Positions 51,101 to 63,617 of a stretch of 64,000 nucleotides of DNA are shown here, one piece after another. The notes beneath the pieces are model-generated. The model worked only from the letters and a program-made list of their open reading frames with translations, was not told where the DNA came from and made no database searches. Source of the DNA: Datnioides undecimradiatus (lineage: Eukaryota > Chordata > Actinopteri > Lobotiformes > Datnioididae). Numbering within the stretch: position 1 is the stretch's first letter; the number at the start of each line of letters is the position of its first letter. A program made the position numbers and the translations under genes. The stretch is taken from NCBI GenBank assembly GCA_008933995.1, contig WARS01004318.1, positions 1,881,589-1,945,588 of the forward strand, written 5' to 3'.

Positions 51101-53460
51101 AAAAACGACTTCCCAGCTCGGGAGTTGTTAATAATAATAATGTTTATTGTTCAGTGTAACGGGTGGAGAATGATGACACCATCGGCGTTTAGATTGTTTT
51201 GATGCTATCAGCTTTGTTTCTGTGCTTCCTGTAGGGTACGCCCTGATATCAACCCCAGCCGAAGCTACATGTTTGCACAAAGCAAGACTCAAACTGTGTT
51301 GTTTGCTAAATATAAAATTACAGTTTGCTCTTCAGTAAACAAGCTTCCCTTATGTCCACCCAACCAATACAGGGAGGTTTGTTTCTGTCATCCGTCCACC
51401 TTCTCAAGCTGGATACCCTTTCTTTACTGCGGAGGACGACCTTATGTAACGTGAATTTCATGCGAAATCCAGGTGGCTGTCACAGCAACAGATGGGCAGA
51501 TCGTCCCCATCGTCATGGCCTTTTCAACGACAGCAAAGTCCACCTTTGTAACCCTGAAGGGAGCAAAATCTGCAATAGCCAAGAACAGTTCGTTCATGAA
51601 AGCATGGGCAAAGAAATAACTGTGTGTCAGAGTGCAGCACAACAAAAGTCTATTGATCTGCAGCAGCGGCGTCGCACAATCCACACATCTGACAGGAAAA
51701 ATGTCGAAGATGCATCTGCTTTACGAGACCCGTGATACCACTCAGTCAGATTTACTGCAAGAGAGGCTGTAAAACACCCTCACATTCAGAGAGATGTTTA
51801 AAAACCGTTCATACCACATGATATTTCATTGCTTTTCAAGAACCAGGTATAAAATAAATATATGAATCAGCTGAAAGGGCAGGAAATGTAATTACATTAG
51901 CACCTTTCTCTGGTTTTCAGGACGTGTCCTGGAAACTTTTTCGTTTGGTCCCTCTTAAAATCAGACCTGAAACACTGCCCTGACTAAATAAACTAAGTGA
52001 CCATGGGTGGATTTATTGGACAGGAGAGTGTTTGAATTTCCCCAAAAAAACTTGTACCTGGTGCTGAAAACAAACAGCCCCGCAGTTTTAGCTCCTTTTA
52101 TCAGTTTTAGGCCGTTTAAAATGTGGTGAATATGGTAAATGTACGTAATGACTGTTTTGTGCTGCTTTAGGTTTTAATCCTAATACTGAATTTCACTTTA
52201 TTAGTGTGTTTTAGAGCATTCAGCAAGTTGTTTTTGCAAGCCAATAGATTTTACAGTTATTATGATTTCATTGTACTTTATTTTATTAATTTTCTTTATT
52301 TCAGGTGCAATATTTAACGTTACAGCAGCAGAAGATCAGAAACACATATAAAAGGACAAAGAGAATACAATACGTATATTATACAGAATATATATTATTT
52401 TACAGCACACTACAACACTGTAATCTTTACTTTTATTACATTTAACTGTCAGTTGTATCTAAAATTAAACTTTTACCTCAAAAACACATCAAGGTTTATA
52501 AAATACATTATTTTTCTTAAGATCTTTATTGAAAATGAGTTTTCTAGAATCATGAATCATGTTTCAGGCGTCTGTGAGACATTTATTTTCTAATCTTCTC
52601 ACATGGTTTTATTTAAATAAATGTCTCAGACAAACAAATCAAATTCATCCAGTAATACACAAAAGAAAACAACAAAGGAAATAAGTAAACATCTCACGAC
52701 CTCTCAGATTTATCTGGCGACCGTTTGAAGGGGTCTGAACCCTGGAGACCACTGGATTAAACTCTCTACTGTCTGTACATGTTGCTGATAATAGTTCTGT
52801 ACTTTTATGTAAGTCAGATTTTAGAGTTTTACTTTTAATTAAGTGATTTTGCACAGTTGTATTAGGCTTTCTCACCTCACATCAAAGGATTATATATTTC
52901 TATGATTTCGAGGACCTTTTACCTTTTAAAGGTTGAACTGCAGAAGCTATCAAACAGTAAATCAGATAAAAGATTTTTTGAAACACACCTGAATGAGGTA
53001 AAGACACTAATATGTCTTTGTCCGCTGTAGAGACAGATGTGGGTGTTTAACTCCGTAACATAGCTGTGAGATAAAGAAGCGGAGGAGAAGCTGGGTTCTT
53101 TCTCTCTTTTTACTCCTGTGTGGTTTCATAATGACTCGCCGCTCCGTTTGTTAACTCTGCAGATTTTCTATTCGCTTTTGTGATTTGAAATAAAGAGTTG
53201 GGAGATCTGGCCCCTTAAAGGTCGGTTGTAGAGAACATGAAGCCAGATAGGGACAAAAAAAAAGCTGGGTCACTACAGGTCTCTGTGGAAAACTATATAA
53301 CTTGAAAAATATATAATTCAGTTAAAAGCAAATATGAAACTGAGGCCTTGTTAGTACGAACAGCTGTGAGTCACAGTAAAAGCCCGTGTTTAACGTGAAT
53401 CAGCAGCAGGAGATGTTTGGTTGGCATTAGCATTGAAGCATGAACAGGCTGGTGAGATAT
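48200..53460. other. Gene-poor region, no gene recognised
   Basis: Contains a hairpin at 49563-49598 and open frames at 50477-50719 and 51269-51735 that I could not assign. Base composition is AT-rich at 52.2-52.6 kb. Confidence 0.6.
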
Positions 53461-53464
53461 GCTT

Positions 53465-53845
53465 TTCATATGAAGAGTTAAAATAAAGATGGCCGACACG
53501 TCTACACTTCCTCCCACTGGACCTGCCGAAGATAAAATATCCTGCCATCTTGCTTTGGTGATGTCATTTTGAGTATATGCAGCATGGAACCATGGTATTG
53601 CGAGGTCCCGCCCACTGAGCTGTCAATCATGATGTCACACCTCTTTTTTAATAGCATCAAATAACTGATTAAAACCAAACTGATCTGAAAAGTGAACAGT
53701 TGAACAAACATCAGCGTTATAAGAACCAGCTGAAATGACAGGAACCATCTACTGACGTGGAGGGGGCGGGGCTTATGAGCTGTGCTGCAGCCAGACACCA
53801 GAGGGCGATCCAGGTGTTTTAGCGTCACCTTTAAGGAGGTGTCAT
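53465..53845 (+). repeat. Interspersed repeat containing a CTCF-like motif
   Basis: Ordered phrases gatggccgacacgtctacac, ctgtcaatcatgatgtcaca, ggaaccatctactgacgtgg and agggggcggggcttatgagc are familiar from a dispersed teleost repeat. acaccagagggcgat near its end fits the CTCF core. Confidence 0.6.
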
Positions 53846-53934
53846 GTTGTTGATTCATTCATTTACAGTATTTTAACTCTCTCCTGTCTCACTGACACGG
53901 TGTGATCATTGTTGTGAGCAGACAACATAACAGA

Positions 53935-54300
53935 GACATGTAACTTAGTACATTTACTCAAGTATTACTCAATAGTACTTTCTCTTTAATTGAATGTTTC
54001 CATTTTATGTTGGTTTCTTCTTCGACTCCATCACATTTTATAGACAAATATTAATCCAGACTAGTACTAAATATAATTTAATTAATATACTATGACATAT
54101 TATTGCTGATTAAGCTACCAGTAAGCATTTAATCACTGAAATCACTGAAAGCACCTCTGAATGATGCTCATATGTGAATGCATCAATCGTTGTAAACCAT
54201 TTATATGAAGAGTTTTTGTAAAATTTAGCCAAAATTTTGTTACTTTAAGTAAATTTTGATGCTTATATCTTCAAACTTTTACCTGAGTAAACTTGTGGAT
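53935..54300 (+). repeat. Interspersed repeat of the ACTTAAGTAAAAGTA type, opposite orientation
   Basis: ttagtacatttactcaagta at about 53946, ttccattttatgttggtttc, and actttaagtaaattttgatg at about 54240. This is the inverse orientation of the copies at 10.6 and 21.4 kb. Confidence 0.7.
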
Positions 54301-54680
54301 TTTTTTTTTAATTCTTATATTCTTATACTCTCACACTGTACTTCATACATTAATTTAAATAAACACTGAACACGAAGTAAAGCTTTATTACTGCATTACT
54401 GAATTAGCCGGTGTACCTAATGAACTGGCGTAATTAAAAACACTAACTCATTTCCTGTGAGTCCCCCGTGCGCGTGAAAGCAATGAAACACCACCAGCAA
54501 TGAAACAGGACCATGCAGAGATACAGCGAGAAGTAATTATTGATCACGTTAAATAAATTAATCACAATTATAATTTAAAATAACTGGATATATCTTCATA
54601 AAACTGTGTCTTACTTTAAATAGAACCCAAAAGTGGAACCACTCCAGCCTTTAATGGTTCTCCAGGCTCGTTGCAGGAGA

Positions 54681-54749
54681 ACACACACTATGCACACACA
54701 CACTGTGCACACACACACTGACACGCACACACACACACTGTGCACACAC
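54681..54749 (+). repeat. Interrupted (CA)n with CTGTGCA spacers
   Basis: Three CA blocks separated by ctgtgcac-like spacers, just upstream of the first-exon candidate. Confidence 0.9.
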
Positions 54750-54829
54750 CATAGGATTTTAACACCTCCTACTTGACTCTGTGCAGCAGGCTGAGCTGTT
54801 ACCTAGTTACAAGCAAGAGACGGTGCGAC

Positions 54830-55073
54830 CTGCGCGCAGTTTATAATGTTGCGCTGCTGACTTTCGGTGCATCAGTCAGTCCGGGAACCTGCGGAGGAGA
54901 AAGGCGCACCGGAGATCTGCGGCGGACTTTGTTTCACGGCTGGAGGATGAGAATAAAACACGTCCTGACGGGGAATAAACGAAGCGCACCTGCTCCTCTC
55001 GCGTTGTTTCATCATTAGATCCTGCAATCCCAGAGAGAGAGGACGGCTCGGCTCGGAAAGTCTCAGTTTGAAG
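54830..55073 (+). other. Candidate untranslated first exon and promoter of an unidentified gene
   Basis: CpG-richer than its surroundings (ctgcgcgcag, gctcggctcgg) and ending in TTGAAG|gtgagt, a near-consensus splice donor at 55074. tttataatg at about 54840 could act as a TATA element. An 81-codon open frame (54773-55018) overlaps it but is not recognised. No following exon of this gene was found to the window end. Confidence 0.4.
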
Positions 55074-57041
55074 GTGAGTTAAAAGAGTCCGTGTAGTTTT
55101 ATTAAGAAATTATAATTTCTTGATTTGAGGATTCATCAACCTGCTGCATGTGTGTTTGGCTGATTCAGTAGTGAGTGTCTGTGATTTGTGGGCTGATGTC
55201 TGTCGAGCGTCCGTGTCTCTCGGCTCAGACTGGAGGCACAATTTCCCCTTAAACGCTGTTAATTAGTGCAGAGAAGACGCTTGAATGTTGGGACTCGTCA
55301 GGAAAATCAGCCAAAAATGTGTCAAGACTGTCAAATTTAAAGAGTCTTAACAGATAAACTGCACATTATTTAGCCGGTGTTATGAATAAAACACTCTAAA
55401 TATTATAATTTAAGGTAATAGCTTCTGTTTGTGCAGCAGCGGTCCCTCATCAAGACTTAAAATGACTTAAAACGACATTTTATTAGTATTTTCTATCTAT
55501 TTATGGTCTTTTTGCACATGTTTTCAGTCTGTTTGTCCTGAGTGTGAGTGATTTGCACCTCTGTGGAGTCTTTTTCTGTCTCTTTGTGGCTGTTTTCTGT
55601 CTTTGTGGGCATTTTGCATCTCATATTTTGTGAGACATAAACCCATTAGCTTCTAAATAAACCATCTACTGCACAGAGAAATAAAGAGGTTTGGTAACTG
55701 AGGTGGTTTTGACAGTAAGTTTCTGTTGCTGTTAGTAAACAGTCAAAAATAATTGTTTCTTAATGTTTTCTTAATAACTTAAGTGTTTCCTTTATGTATT
55801 TTAAGGGGTTTTATCATTATAAATATAACTAAGGTCAGTAGTCTGTTTCACTGTAAAGCACATAAACCTAATTTAATATGTGCAGACAGACTACTGAATA
55901 TTGCCATATGAACAAACTCAACTTTGTCAAAACTGCCATTTCAACCATTAAACACGTCATTTTACACATATATAAAGATATTTTAAGTGTTTTTTAAAGT
56001 GCAGTATTTGAAATTACAACATTTTATAATAATACGCATGGATTTTTTTTTACTGTATTAACATATAACTGCTGTTATTTTAGCTTACAGTTAAATGTTG
56101 ATATGCTGCTTAAGAAGCTGAGTGAAAGACTTAAATTAAAGAGTTTAATATTTTACTACAAAATTAGGAATTAAGTGATTTTTTGGTGATTAAGGCATGT
56201 TAATGGTTTTCTTTAATGTCTTTCTCAATATATCCTGGTCATCTCCACCTCTCTGGTCTTCCTCTTGCGCAGCAGAGATGCTAAATCTAATTAATCTGTG
56301 TCATTTTTAAATTGTGCAGCAGCGTCGGATGTTTCAGCACTGAGGGTTTGAACAATCCCAGGTGATTAAAAAACGATAAGGAGCAGTGAAGAAGTGCAGT
56401 CGTAGCTGCAGGAAGGTTTGTGCTCAGCCTGAAAATCATCAGTTTTCTTTTGTTAAAGCGCTTTAAGCAACAGTTTGGGGATAACAGACGTGTTTGTTTA
56501 TCCATTTTCACGCAATAGGTGGATAACACAGACAAAATCAATACTAATACAGCACCGAGCTGTATCTCAATTATATAAGTGTTTGCTTGGTTGATTACAG
56601 AGAGCAGCTTTGTTAAAACTAATCATCCGTTTAGACGTGAGGACAGTGAACCAGTGGATCCTGTTCTGAGAACTGAATCGTGATTTGTTTCAGCTTTTTC
56701 CTGGAAAAAATGGGAAAAATATCAAGAAATGTTCCCCACTGTGTTTATGACAGCGTGAGTCTGATTACCAGCTGACATGATTTGTTCAGTTCAGCTCAGA
56801 GGAGCAGAGACACAACACGGCGCCTCAGCAGTGAGCGTCTTTCGGTTGCGTTCAAAACATTATTTTGTCTTTTTTTTACACATTTCACACGTAGAATAGA
56901 AGCAAAATATGAAAAGATGTGTGTATTATTCATCATGTGGGATCCTGGAAGTTGAGATCATAATGAAGTCACACACTAACAGCAAAATTATGCCTTCATC
57001 TGTCCGTCCACAATGTGATTCAGACGCAAATTCAAATTCAA

Positions 57042-57075
<34 letters not shown>

Positions 57076-57410
57076 TCATACACATGTATGAGTGTGTATG
57101 TCATCACAGGTGGGAAGTTAATTAGCTCAGCCCACAGCATAATTTCAAGCAAAATTGGCTTTTTTATGAGGTGAACAAGGCAGAAACGTTCAGTGTTTAG
57201 CAACAACACATCACTGTATATCCAGCCGCACTTAAACAGGTTCAGGCTTTAAAACGTGAAATGTGTTTGACAGGACATTTACGATCCAGGCGCTAACTCC
57301 TGGTTAGAGAAATGAAATGTTGGACAGCGGGAAAGTTAAATAGTGAAATGAGCAGAGGGTTTCTGGTTAATCATAGTTTCATAAGTTCAAGGGAACAAAT
57401 TAACATTTTA
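55074..57410. other. Non-coding region, possibly first intron of the 54.8 kb candidate
   Basis: No exon-like sequence seen. A short stretch at 55540-55620 (tctgtctctttgtggctgtt) belongs to the repeat family at 27.2 and 39 kb. Confidence 0.5.
57041..57076 (+). repeat. (CA)n microsatellite
   Basis: CA run with one CTCG interruption, directly next to a 13-bp inverted repeat. Confidence 0.93.
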
Positions 57411-57416
57411 GTTTGG

Positions 57417-57792
57417 CTAGTTAGCTTAGCATAAAGCCTGTAAACAGCTAACCTGGCTCTGTCTAACTCATTAGCAGACCGGATCTTGTTTTTCTGTTAA
57501 AACCAGGGGGGCGGGGCTTATGTAAAAACAATTATCTCTCAACTGGGATCGTTAACTTCCTGGATTCTGCACTGGTTGCCTAGCAACTACTCACTTTAGC
57601 ACTTAACCAAAGCCGAAAAAGCACAAGATGTTGTTTTTTACTTATTGTTTTGTACAGATTCAACAAACAAGATGAAAGGTGGTTGTTAATGAGCTTTAAA
57701 GGTGCTTTTAGATGGATTTTGTCACTTTTGGACGGAGCCAGGCTAGCTGTTTCCCTCTGTTTCCAGTCTTTGTGCTAAGCTAAGCTAACTGG
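57417..57792. mobile_element. Non-autonomous element with inverted termini (about 375 bp)
   Basis: The left end ttagcttagcataaagcctg + taaacagctaacctggctct + gtc is matched by the reverse complement of the right end (ttagcttagcacaaagactg + gaaacag...gctagcctggctc + cgtcc at 57730-57790), apart from a 10-12 bp indel. The interior has no open frame, as in a MITE-like element. Confidence 0.65.
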
Positions 57793-58854
57793 CTGCTGGC
57801 TGTAGCTGCATTTTAAGCGCACAGTCATGAGAGACTTGTCGATCTTCTCGTCCAACTGTCCTCAGAAAAGAAATTCAGCTTATTTTACGACATTTTAAAC
57901 TTGTTCCTTATTGTTATCTGACGTTTTAACATGAGAAGATCAATTTCACTTTAATTGAACACAGGAGACAACTCTCAACTGTCACATCTGTGGTGAACAA
58001 TACGTGTGTTAAACCTGTGACTCAGACGTGTGACTGGCGTGTTAAATTGCTGCCACGTTTACACCTTCCAAAGCTGTGACAGGTAAACGGGATATTTCCC
58101 TCCTGATCATGTGTTTTCCCTCCCGCGGCCGGCGAGATTGGCATCCACCTCACACAGACGACTCGTACAAGGCAGGAAAAAAAGGTCAGCAGAGCTTAAG
58201 ACTAAAGACAGAATTGGATGCCGGGCTGTGTGTGTGAATTCACCGGGTTCATTAAGTCTCGCCAGCTCGCCGAGCTCAGAGAAGAAGCCCCACGAGTTTT
58301 CATTTTAACATCTAGCAACACCAAAAAATCAGCCTGCTGTTGCCTGAAGAATATATCAAGAATTAAGAGTCTCAGGGACGTAAGACCTCAAACCAAGAGA
58401 GACCACATCAGTCCAGCTCTCAGACCTTTACACTTCCTGTTTGTGTTGTGCATGTAACACTGAACACCACAGGTCTGGATCAAACTCCCACAACACTTCA
58501 GGTCCTTTCAAACCTCTGTTCATGAGCATCTTCCTCTGATGTTCTGTGCTCAGTTAAAGCTTTAAAGCACTGTGATTTGCCACTTTGTTGGCAGCTGCTG
58601 TGCATTTGTAATTAAACCCTCACACCCCTGCTGCATCGTCAAGTTGGATTTATGTCAAGATCATAATACAAATATTAGTTACCAGTATTTAATTATATTT
58701 GTATGATTTAAAGTGACTGATTCTTCGTTTACGTATGCTTTATGTATGATTTATTAAAAAACTGACCAGGCTTAACATTTTCTGTAGGTCAGGTGCTAAA
58801 ATCACTAACATCTGCATATAATAAATAACAAATTTAATATCATCCAACCATTTT

Positions 58855-59310
58855 CCAGAATGAGTCTGAATTGTGAAGAACCTGCAGTTCCCTGAGCGTC
58901 CACCAGAGGCTCCAGCAGCGAGTCAGTCCCCATAGATCCCCATGTTAAAATGCAGCAGTAAACATGTTTACAGCCTGGTACAAACAACGGTTTGGTCTCT
59001 GCAGCTAGTTTCCCCGTTCATGACGACTGTACGGGCTGAATTTATACAGAACTCACTCCTTTAAATCAGATTAACACCTGAAGTTATGCAGGATGAAGGG
59101 GCGGGGCTGTTTCAGCAACCATGCACCATTATCACCACCACCCATGTGACACCTTTGCACAGTTTGAGGATTAGCCTTGAGTTAGATGTTGTCACAAACG
59201 GCTAAGATGGCGACGTCCAGATTCACCACATACTGAGCTTCACCATTGCTCTAGGTGACATCACGGCGGCTCTGTCCATGTTGTTTAACAGTCTGTGGTT
59301 TTAGTGGCTC
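58855..59310 (+). repeat. Interspersed repeat, copy 1
   Basis: Shares tgcagttccctgagcgtcca, gaggctccagcagcgagtca + gtccccatag and cccatgttaaaatgc with 60930-61185, and later tttcagcaaccatgca and ccgagcttcac-like sequence. Middle part (ggtttggtctctgcagctag, ttcatgacgactgtacggg) is absent from copy 2. Confidence 0.8.
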
Positions 59311-59541
59311 TCACACATGTCGCAGGGCGAGAGAGGATATCATGTCATTTTCAGGAAGGCAGGCCGACGAACTCCCCGCTGAGTTTGGAGGTTACAAAAA
59401 AAAAAATACAGCATGAAATATTCATGCATCAGCTCGCTGAGCCACAAGTCTCTTATTATTAAGACTTATTCAAGGACTGCAGATTCATTCTGAATAACGA
59501 CCGGAACTGATTCGGAGGCACTTGTGATCCTCAGCAGCGAG

Positions 59542-59543
<2 letters not shown>

Positions 59544-59578
<35 letters not shown>
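59544..59578 (+). repeat. (CA)n microsatellite
   Basis: 35 bp of uninterrupted CA. Confidence 0.97.
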
Positions 59579-59584
<6 letters not shown>

Positions 59585-59599
59585 CGCACAGTCTCAAAG

Positions 59600-62500
59600 T
59601 GTGTATAGTACTTTTATCTACATGTTTGGATGAGCTCTCCCGCACATGCATAGAAATTCATGTTGTGATGGCATCAAGTGTTGGTGGCTTGAGTCTCCTC
59701 TAGAGCCTAAACAATTAATCAGCGGACGGATGATTAATTAGCAACTCTTTAATCATTTATAAGTCACCATAAGTCAGTGTGAGGATTTATTTTCCTTCTT
59801 TAATTTCCTTGTAATTGTAAAGTCAGACAGACATTTGCCATGATTTTCTAATATTTATATACAGATAAATATTAATTAATCAGGAAATAGTCCTCAGGTT
59901 AACTGATAATGAAAACAATCCTGATTTACCAGTCCTAAACAAATATAGCTGCTAATTTTGTAGTGTTTTAATAAATCAAGTGACCTGAAAATGTGACGAA
60001 GGTGACGTCGTCAAATGTTTTGTCCCAAAACTCACAAATTATTCAGTGTGCATTGCTATAAAACAGAAAGAAGCAGAATAAACTAATTTTAATGGTCACA
60101 GATCAGCTTTACAGTACTTTTCCTGTTGCACCGAATGCAGATAAAATTATATTAATGATTATTTATTTAACAAAACAGTTGTGCTTAATTTTCTGTGACT
60201 GATTAATGAAATAATGACTTATTTGTATAGAAATGGACTTTTCTCGTAGTTATTTGGCTCTTTCCAGGTTGATAAACTGATTCAGAGCTTCACAAAGTTT
60301 TAAACATCTTTGAAATGACAGCAGACAAAAGTTTAGTTGAGAGAAGGTCGCTCTGCGCTCGTGAGTTGTTTGTCCTCCAGCAGAGACGGCAGAGTTGTTG
60401 TTGTCGAGGGTCGTGTGCTGTTTGTATGAATCCACCCTCATTAAACTTTGAAACAAACCCGCAAAACAAAGTGTGATACCACCGAGCTTATGTTCATTTT
60501 GATGTGTGAAAGACGACACGTGGTGTGAAACGCGTCGGCGGCCCAGCTCTGAACAGACTCGAGTGCGAGCTGGCAAACCGAGCACAGAAAGTGTTTTGTG
60601 TTCATAATATGCATCAGCGTCATAACAATATAGTTTGTACTCACTTTAAATTAATAATTAAGGAGCAGAAATAAATAATGAAAACTATAGGCACAAAAAT
60701 TAGATTTACTACAGAATATTTAAACATAAGAGTTCAGTGTTTTGGGAAATTTAGACTTTAGAGCGTCAGTTCTGCACTTACTCAGACATTGATGCCAGAG
60801 TAGTCATGAATATGAACAGTAGGGGGCAGTGTGGGGATGGCAGCAGATGCATGTTGTAAGAAATTGGCTGCAGTGCCAGTGCCCTTCTGTTTTTGCAACC
60901 CCCGGGGCTGAAACATGAAGCTGAAGCGTCAAAGCTGCAGTTCCCTGAGCGTCCACTAGAGGCTCCAGCAGCGAGTCAGTCCCCATAGACCCCCATGTTA
61001 AAATGCCCAACTTTGCAGCAGCATTAAACATGTTTACTGACAGCTATCCGCTAGCTGTCTGCTGCGTTTCAGCAACCATGCATCATTTGGCCCCAGCTCC
61101 CCGCCACCCACGTGCCAACGTCCAGGTCCACCCCACACCGAGCTTCACAATCGCATCACGGTGGCTCAGTCCATTTTGTTTCTTATAATCAGTTTCATGC
61201 ATTGGCAGGACGATAGAAACATGCTCGCCATTGTTACCATGTGCTTAACGTTGGCTCCTTAGATACCACCTACAGTATCATCACAATAGTAACCTCCTCT
61301 TCGGTCGCCATGTTTATTGTTGATATCAGTGCAAAATCAGAAGTTCTGTGCAGTTTGATTTGTATCGTGCGTCCTTTAGACACATGTGAAGCACATAGTT
61401 TGTATGTGACCGCTGCAACAAAAAATCCTGTTTTGCTGATGAAGATGGTCATAAACGTTCCTGACGCTAATGATGCTTTTATATCGACGTGAGTCTGAGC
61501 CTGAGTGCTGTGCAGAGCAGCTGTGGAGTTAACGAGTGAAATCAAATGACCTCTACAGGTGCTATAACCGTAGTGATATTGGATGTTTCTCTGCATCATT
61601 TTGGAAATGTTTTGGGAAATGGCTCCATCTGCACCGCCAGTACAACATTTAGAGGAGTGGTTTCATATAAAATAGGAATGTTTTATGAGGACAAATTGAA
61701 GGCAGAAGTAAACAACCGCACTTAAAAATCACCTTGAACCTCGAATCAAGTAAAAGCCAAAAGCGTCTGCTCCATGAAATACATGTTTTGAAGCATTTGC
61801 ACTTATAACAGCAACAGAGATTACAGAGTTTAAATAATAAGCTAGCCAGTGTGCAGGGTTTCAGATGAATTCACTTCTCCATGCGGCAGTTTACCGAAGA
61901 TCAGGAGCAGATTAATATTATTTTTTCCACTCAAATGGAGCTTTGCCAACTTTAGACAAGTGTTTTGAGACTGAATAACCTCCACCTTTACACAGACTGC
62001 CAACTGTGATCAGCCAAAGTCAGAGTAAACATGCTCAGCTCCTCCGCAGTGACGGCGGCTGCATTTAAGAGTTTGATTCGTTCGGGGTTTTCACTGACAC
62101 GAGCTCTCACTTTAACTGCTCTTCTTTGTTAGACTACTTGACAGCCGTGTAAAAGAAGGTTTTACAACCTCAGCCCGCGGTTAAAAACTCACTCAGAGGT
62201 TCTGCACGTCTGTCCAAACACAAAAAACACTGGAGCTGCTAGTTTTGAGGCTCATGTTCATGTGCCTGTTAGCCTCTTAGTTTCTTAGCTTGCTAGCTTG
62301 ACTGTGGATGTTACTCCTGCAGCCTGCAGTTTGTCAAGACTCATTGCTGCGGTTTGTTTGATTGATGCACAGTTTAAGAGTTTTTTAATGCTAGTAATTG
62401 TTTTTTATTTTTATTTTACTGCTTTTATAGTCTCTAAATCATGTCTTAATCCCGCCTGTGTTGGGATCAAACATAGTTTTGCTGTAAAAATCAATCAAAT

Positions 62501-63617
62501 ACACACATTGCATCAACACAGTCATCACAGTGAGGAACGTTTAGCACTCGATTGGTTGATTTCACACGTTTTCAGCATTATTTTGCCTCCAGCTCAGTAT
62601 TTTGTGCTGATGACATTGCGAATAATGGTCCTCTGACCCTGATGGCCGCTAACTAAAGACCAGAAATACAGCTTTTCAAAGTAAGAGTTGATTGCTAAGG
62701 TCATGTGAGCCTTCTTTATTGTTGCTATGGTTACTGCCAGATTAATCTACCTTTCATTAAATTATGATTGATGTAAACTTAAAGGCTAATATTATAATAG
62801 ATATAATACATTAAGGCCATTTATTATTGAATATGTGGTAAATAGCCATTACAAGCCTTATCTACACCTGTCTGTACCTTTTATTCTTAGTTGTAAACCT
62901 TAATAATAAGTTTCCATTCTCCTCCAATCACGTGTGTTTAGTTAACTACTTGGCAAACCGCTAAACGTTCACTCTCAGCTTTCAAGGTGAGAAATTCAAA
63001 AGAAGCCTAAACAAATACGCTATTCAAAGAGCTCCGCCAACGTCCTTAACCATGACCCTGACCTGCAATCTCACTGCCATGCTGAGTCCTGTTAGCACTG
63101 AGCGCTCAATCAGTCCAGGATGATTGGCTTTGTTAAACAGGACATGAAACCGGAGCGAAGGATTAAACGGGCCTCATGACCTTTGAAACATATTTCTGAT
63201 ATAATAATGTGCACGTTCCCCGTCACGTTTTAAACTCCTACTTTTATGGTTCCAGTTTTATTTTCTTCTCACTGTAACTTCTCCCAGCTGGGATTCCTTC
63301 AGTGTTGATGGTTCAGGAGGTTTTTACTGGGAGCTGAATTCTCCACAGAGGTCTCCTCCTCTCCAAAACAAACAGAGCCGCTGATTCAAACCCAGAGAAA
63401 CACTGAATAAAGCAGTTCCACCTTAAAAACCACTGTTTCTCCCACGCTGTCGGCCGCACACGGGACGTCCTGGAGGGGCGGCGAGCCGAGCTGCTGCTAA
63501 CGTTTGCTCAGCTTGTTTCTCTGATAACTTTAACTCTGACGTCTGACGACTGAAATCCTTCTATCTGCTTCCCCAGATACAGAGTTGCAAACAACAAGCA
63601 GCGGCTGAAAAGAGGAG
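59600..63617. other. Non-coding region, no gene recognised
   Basis: Apart from the repeat at 60.93 kb and a CTCF-like motif at 60816-60830, nothing assignable. Open frames at 61241-61599 and 62298-62636 lack domain resemblance or splice context. Confidence 0.55.
60930..61185 (+). repeat. Interspersed repeat, copy 2 (internally deleted)
   Basis: Same orientation as copy 1 and about 90% identical over the first 80 bp by eye; lacks about 200 bp of the interior. Confidence 0.8.

Noticed and set aside
51464-51619. Loose resemblance of QVAVTATDGQIVPIV to the start of a 2-oxoacid dehydrogenase acyltransferase strand
   Set aside because: Only about ten residues fit, and the active-site region and rest of the domain are missing.
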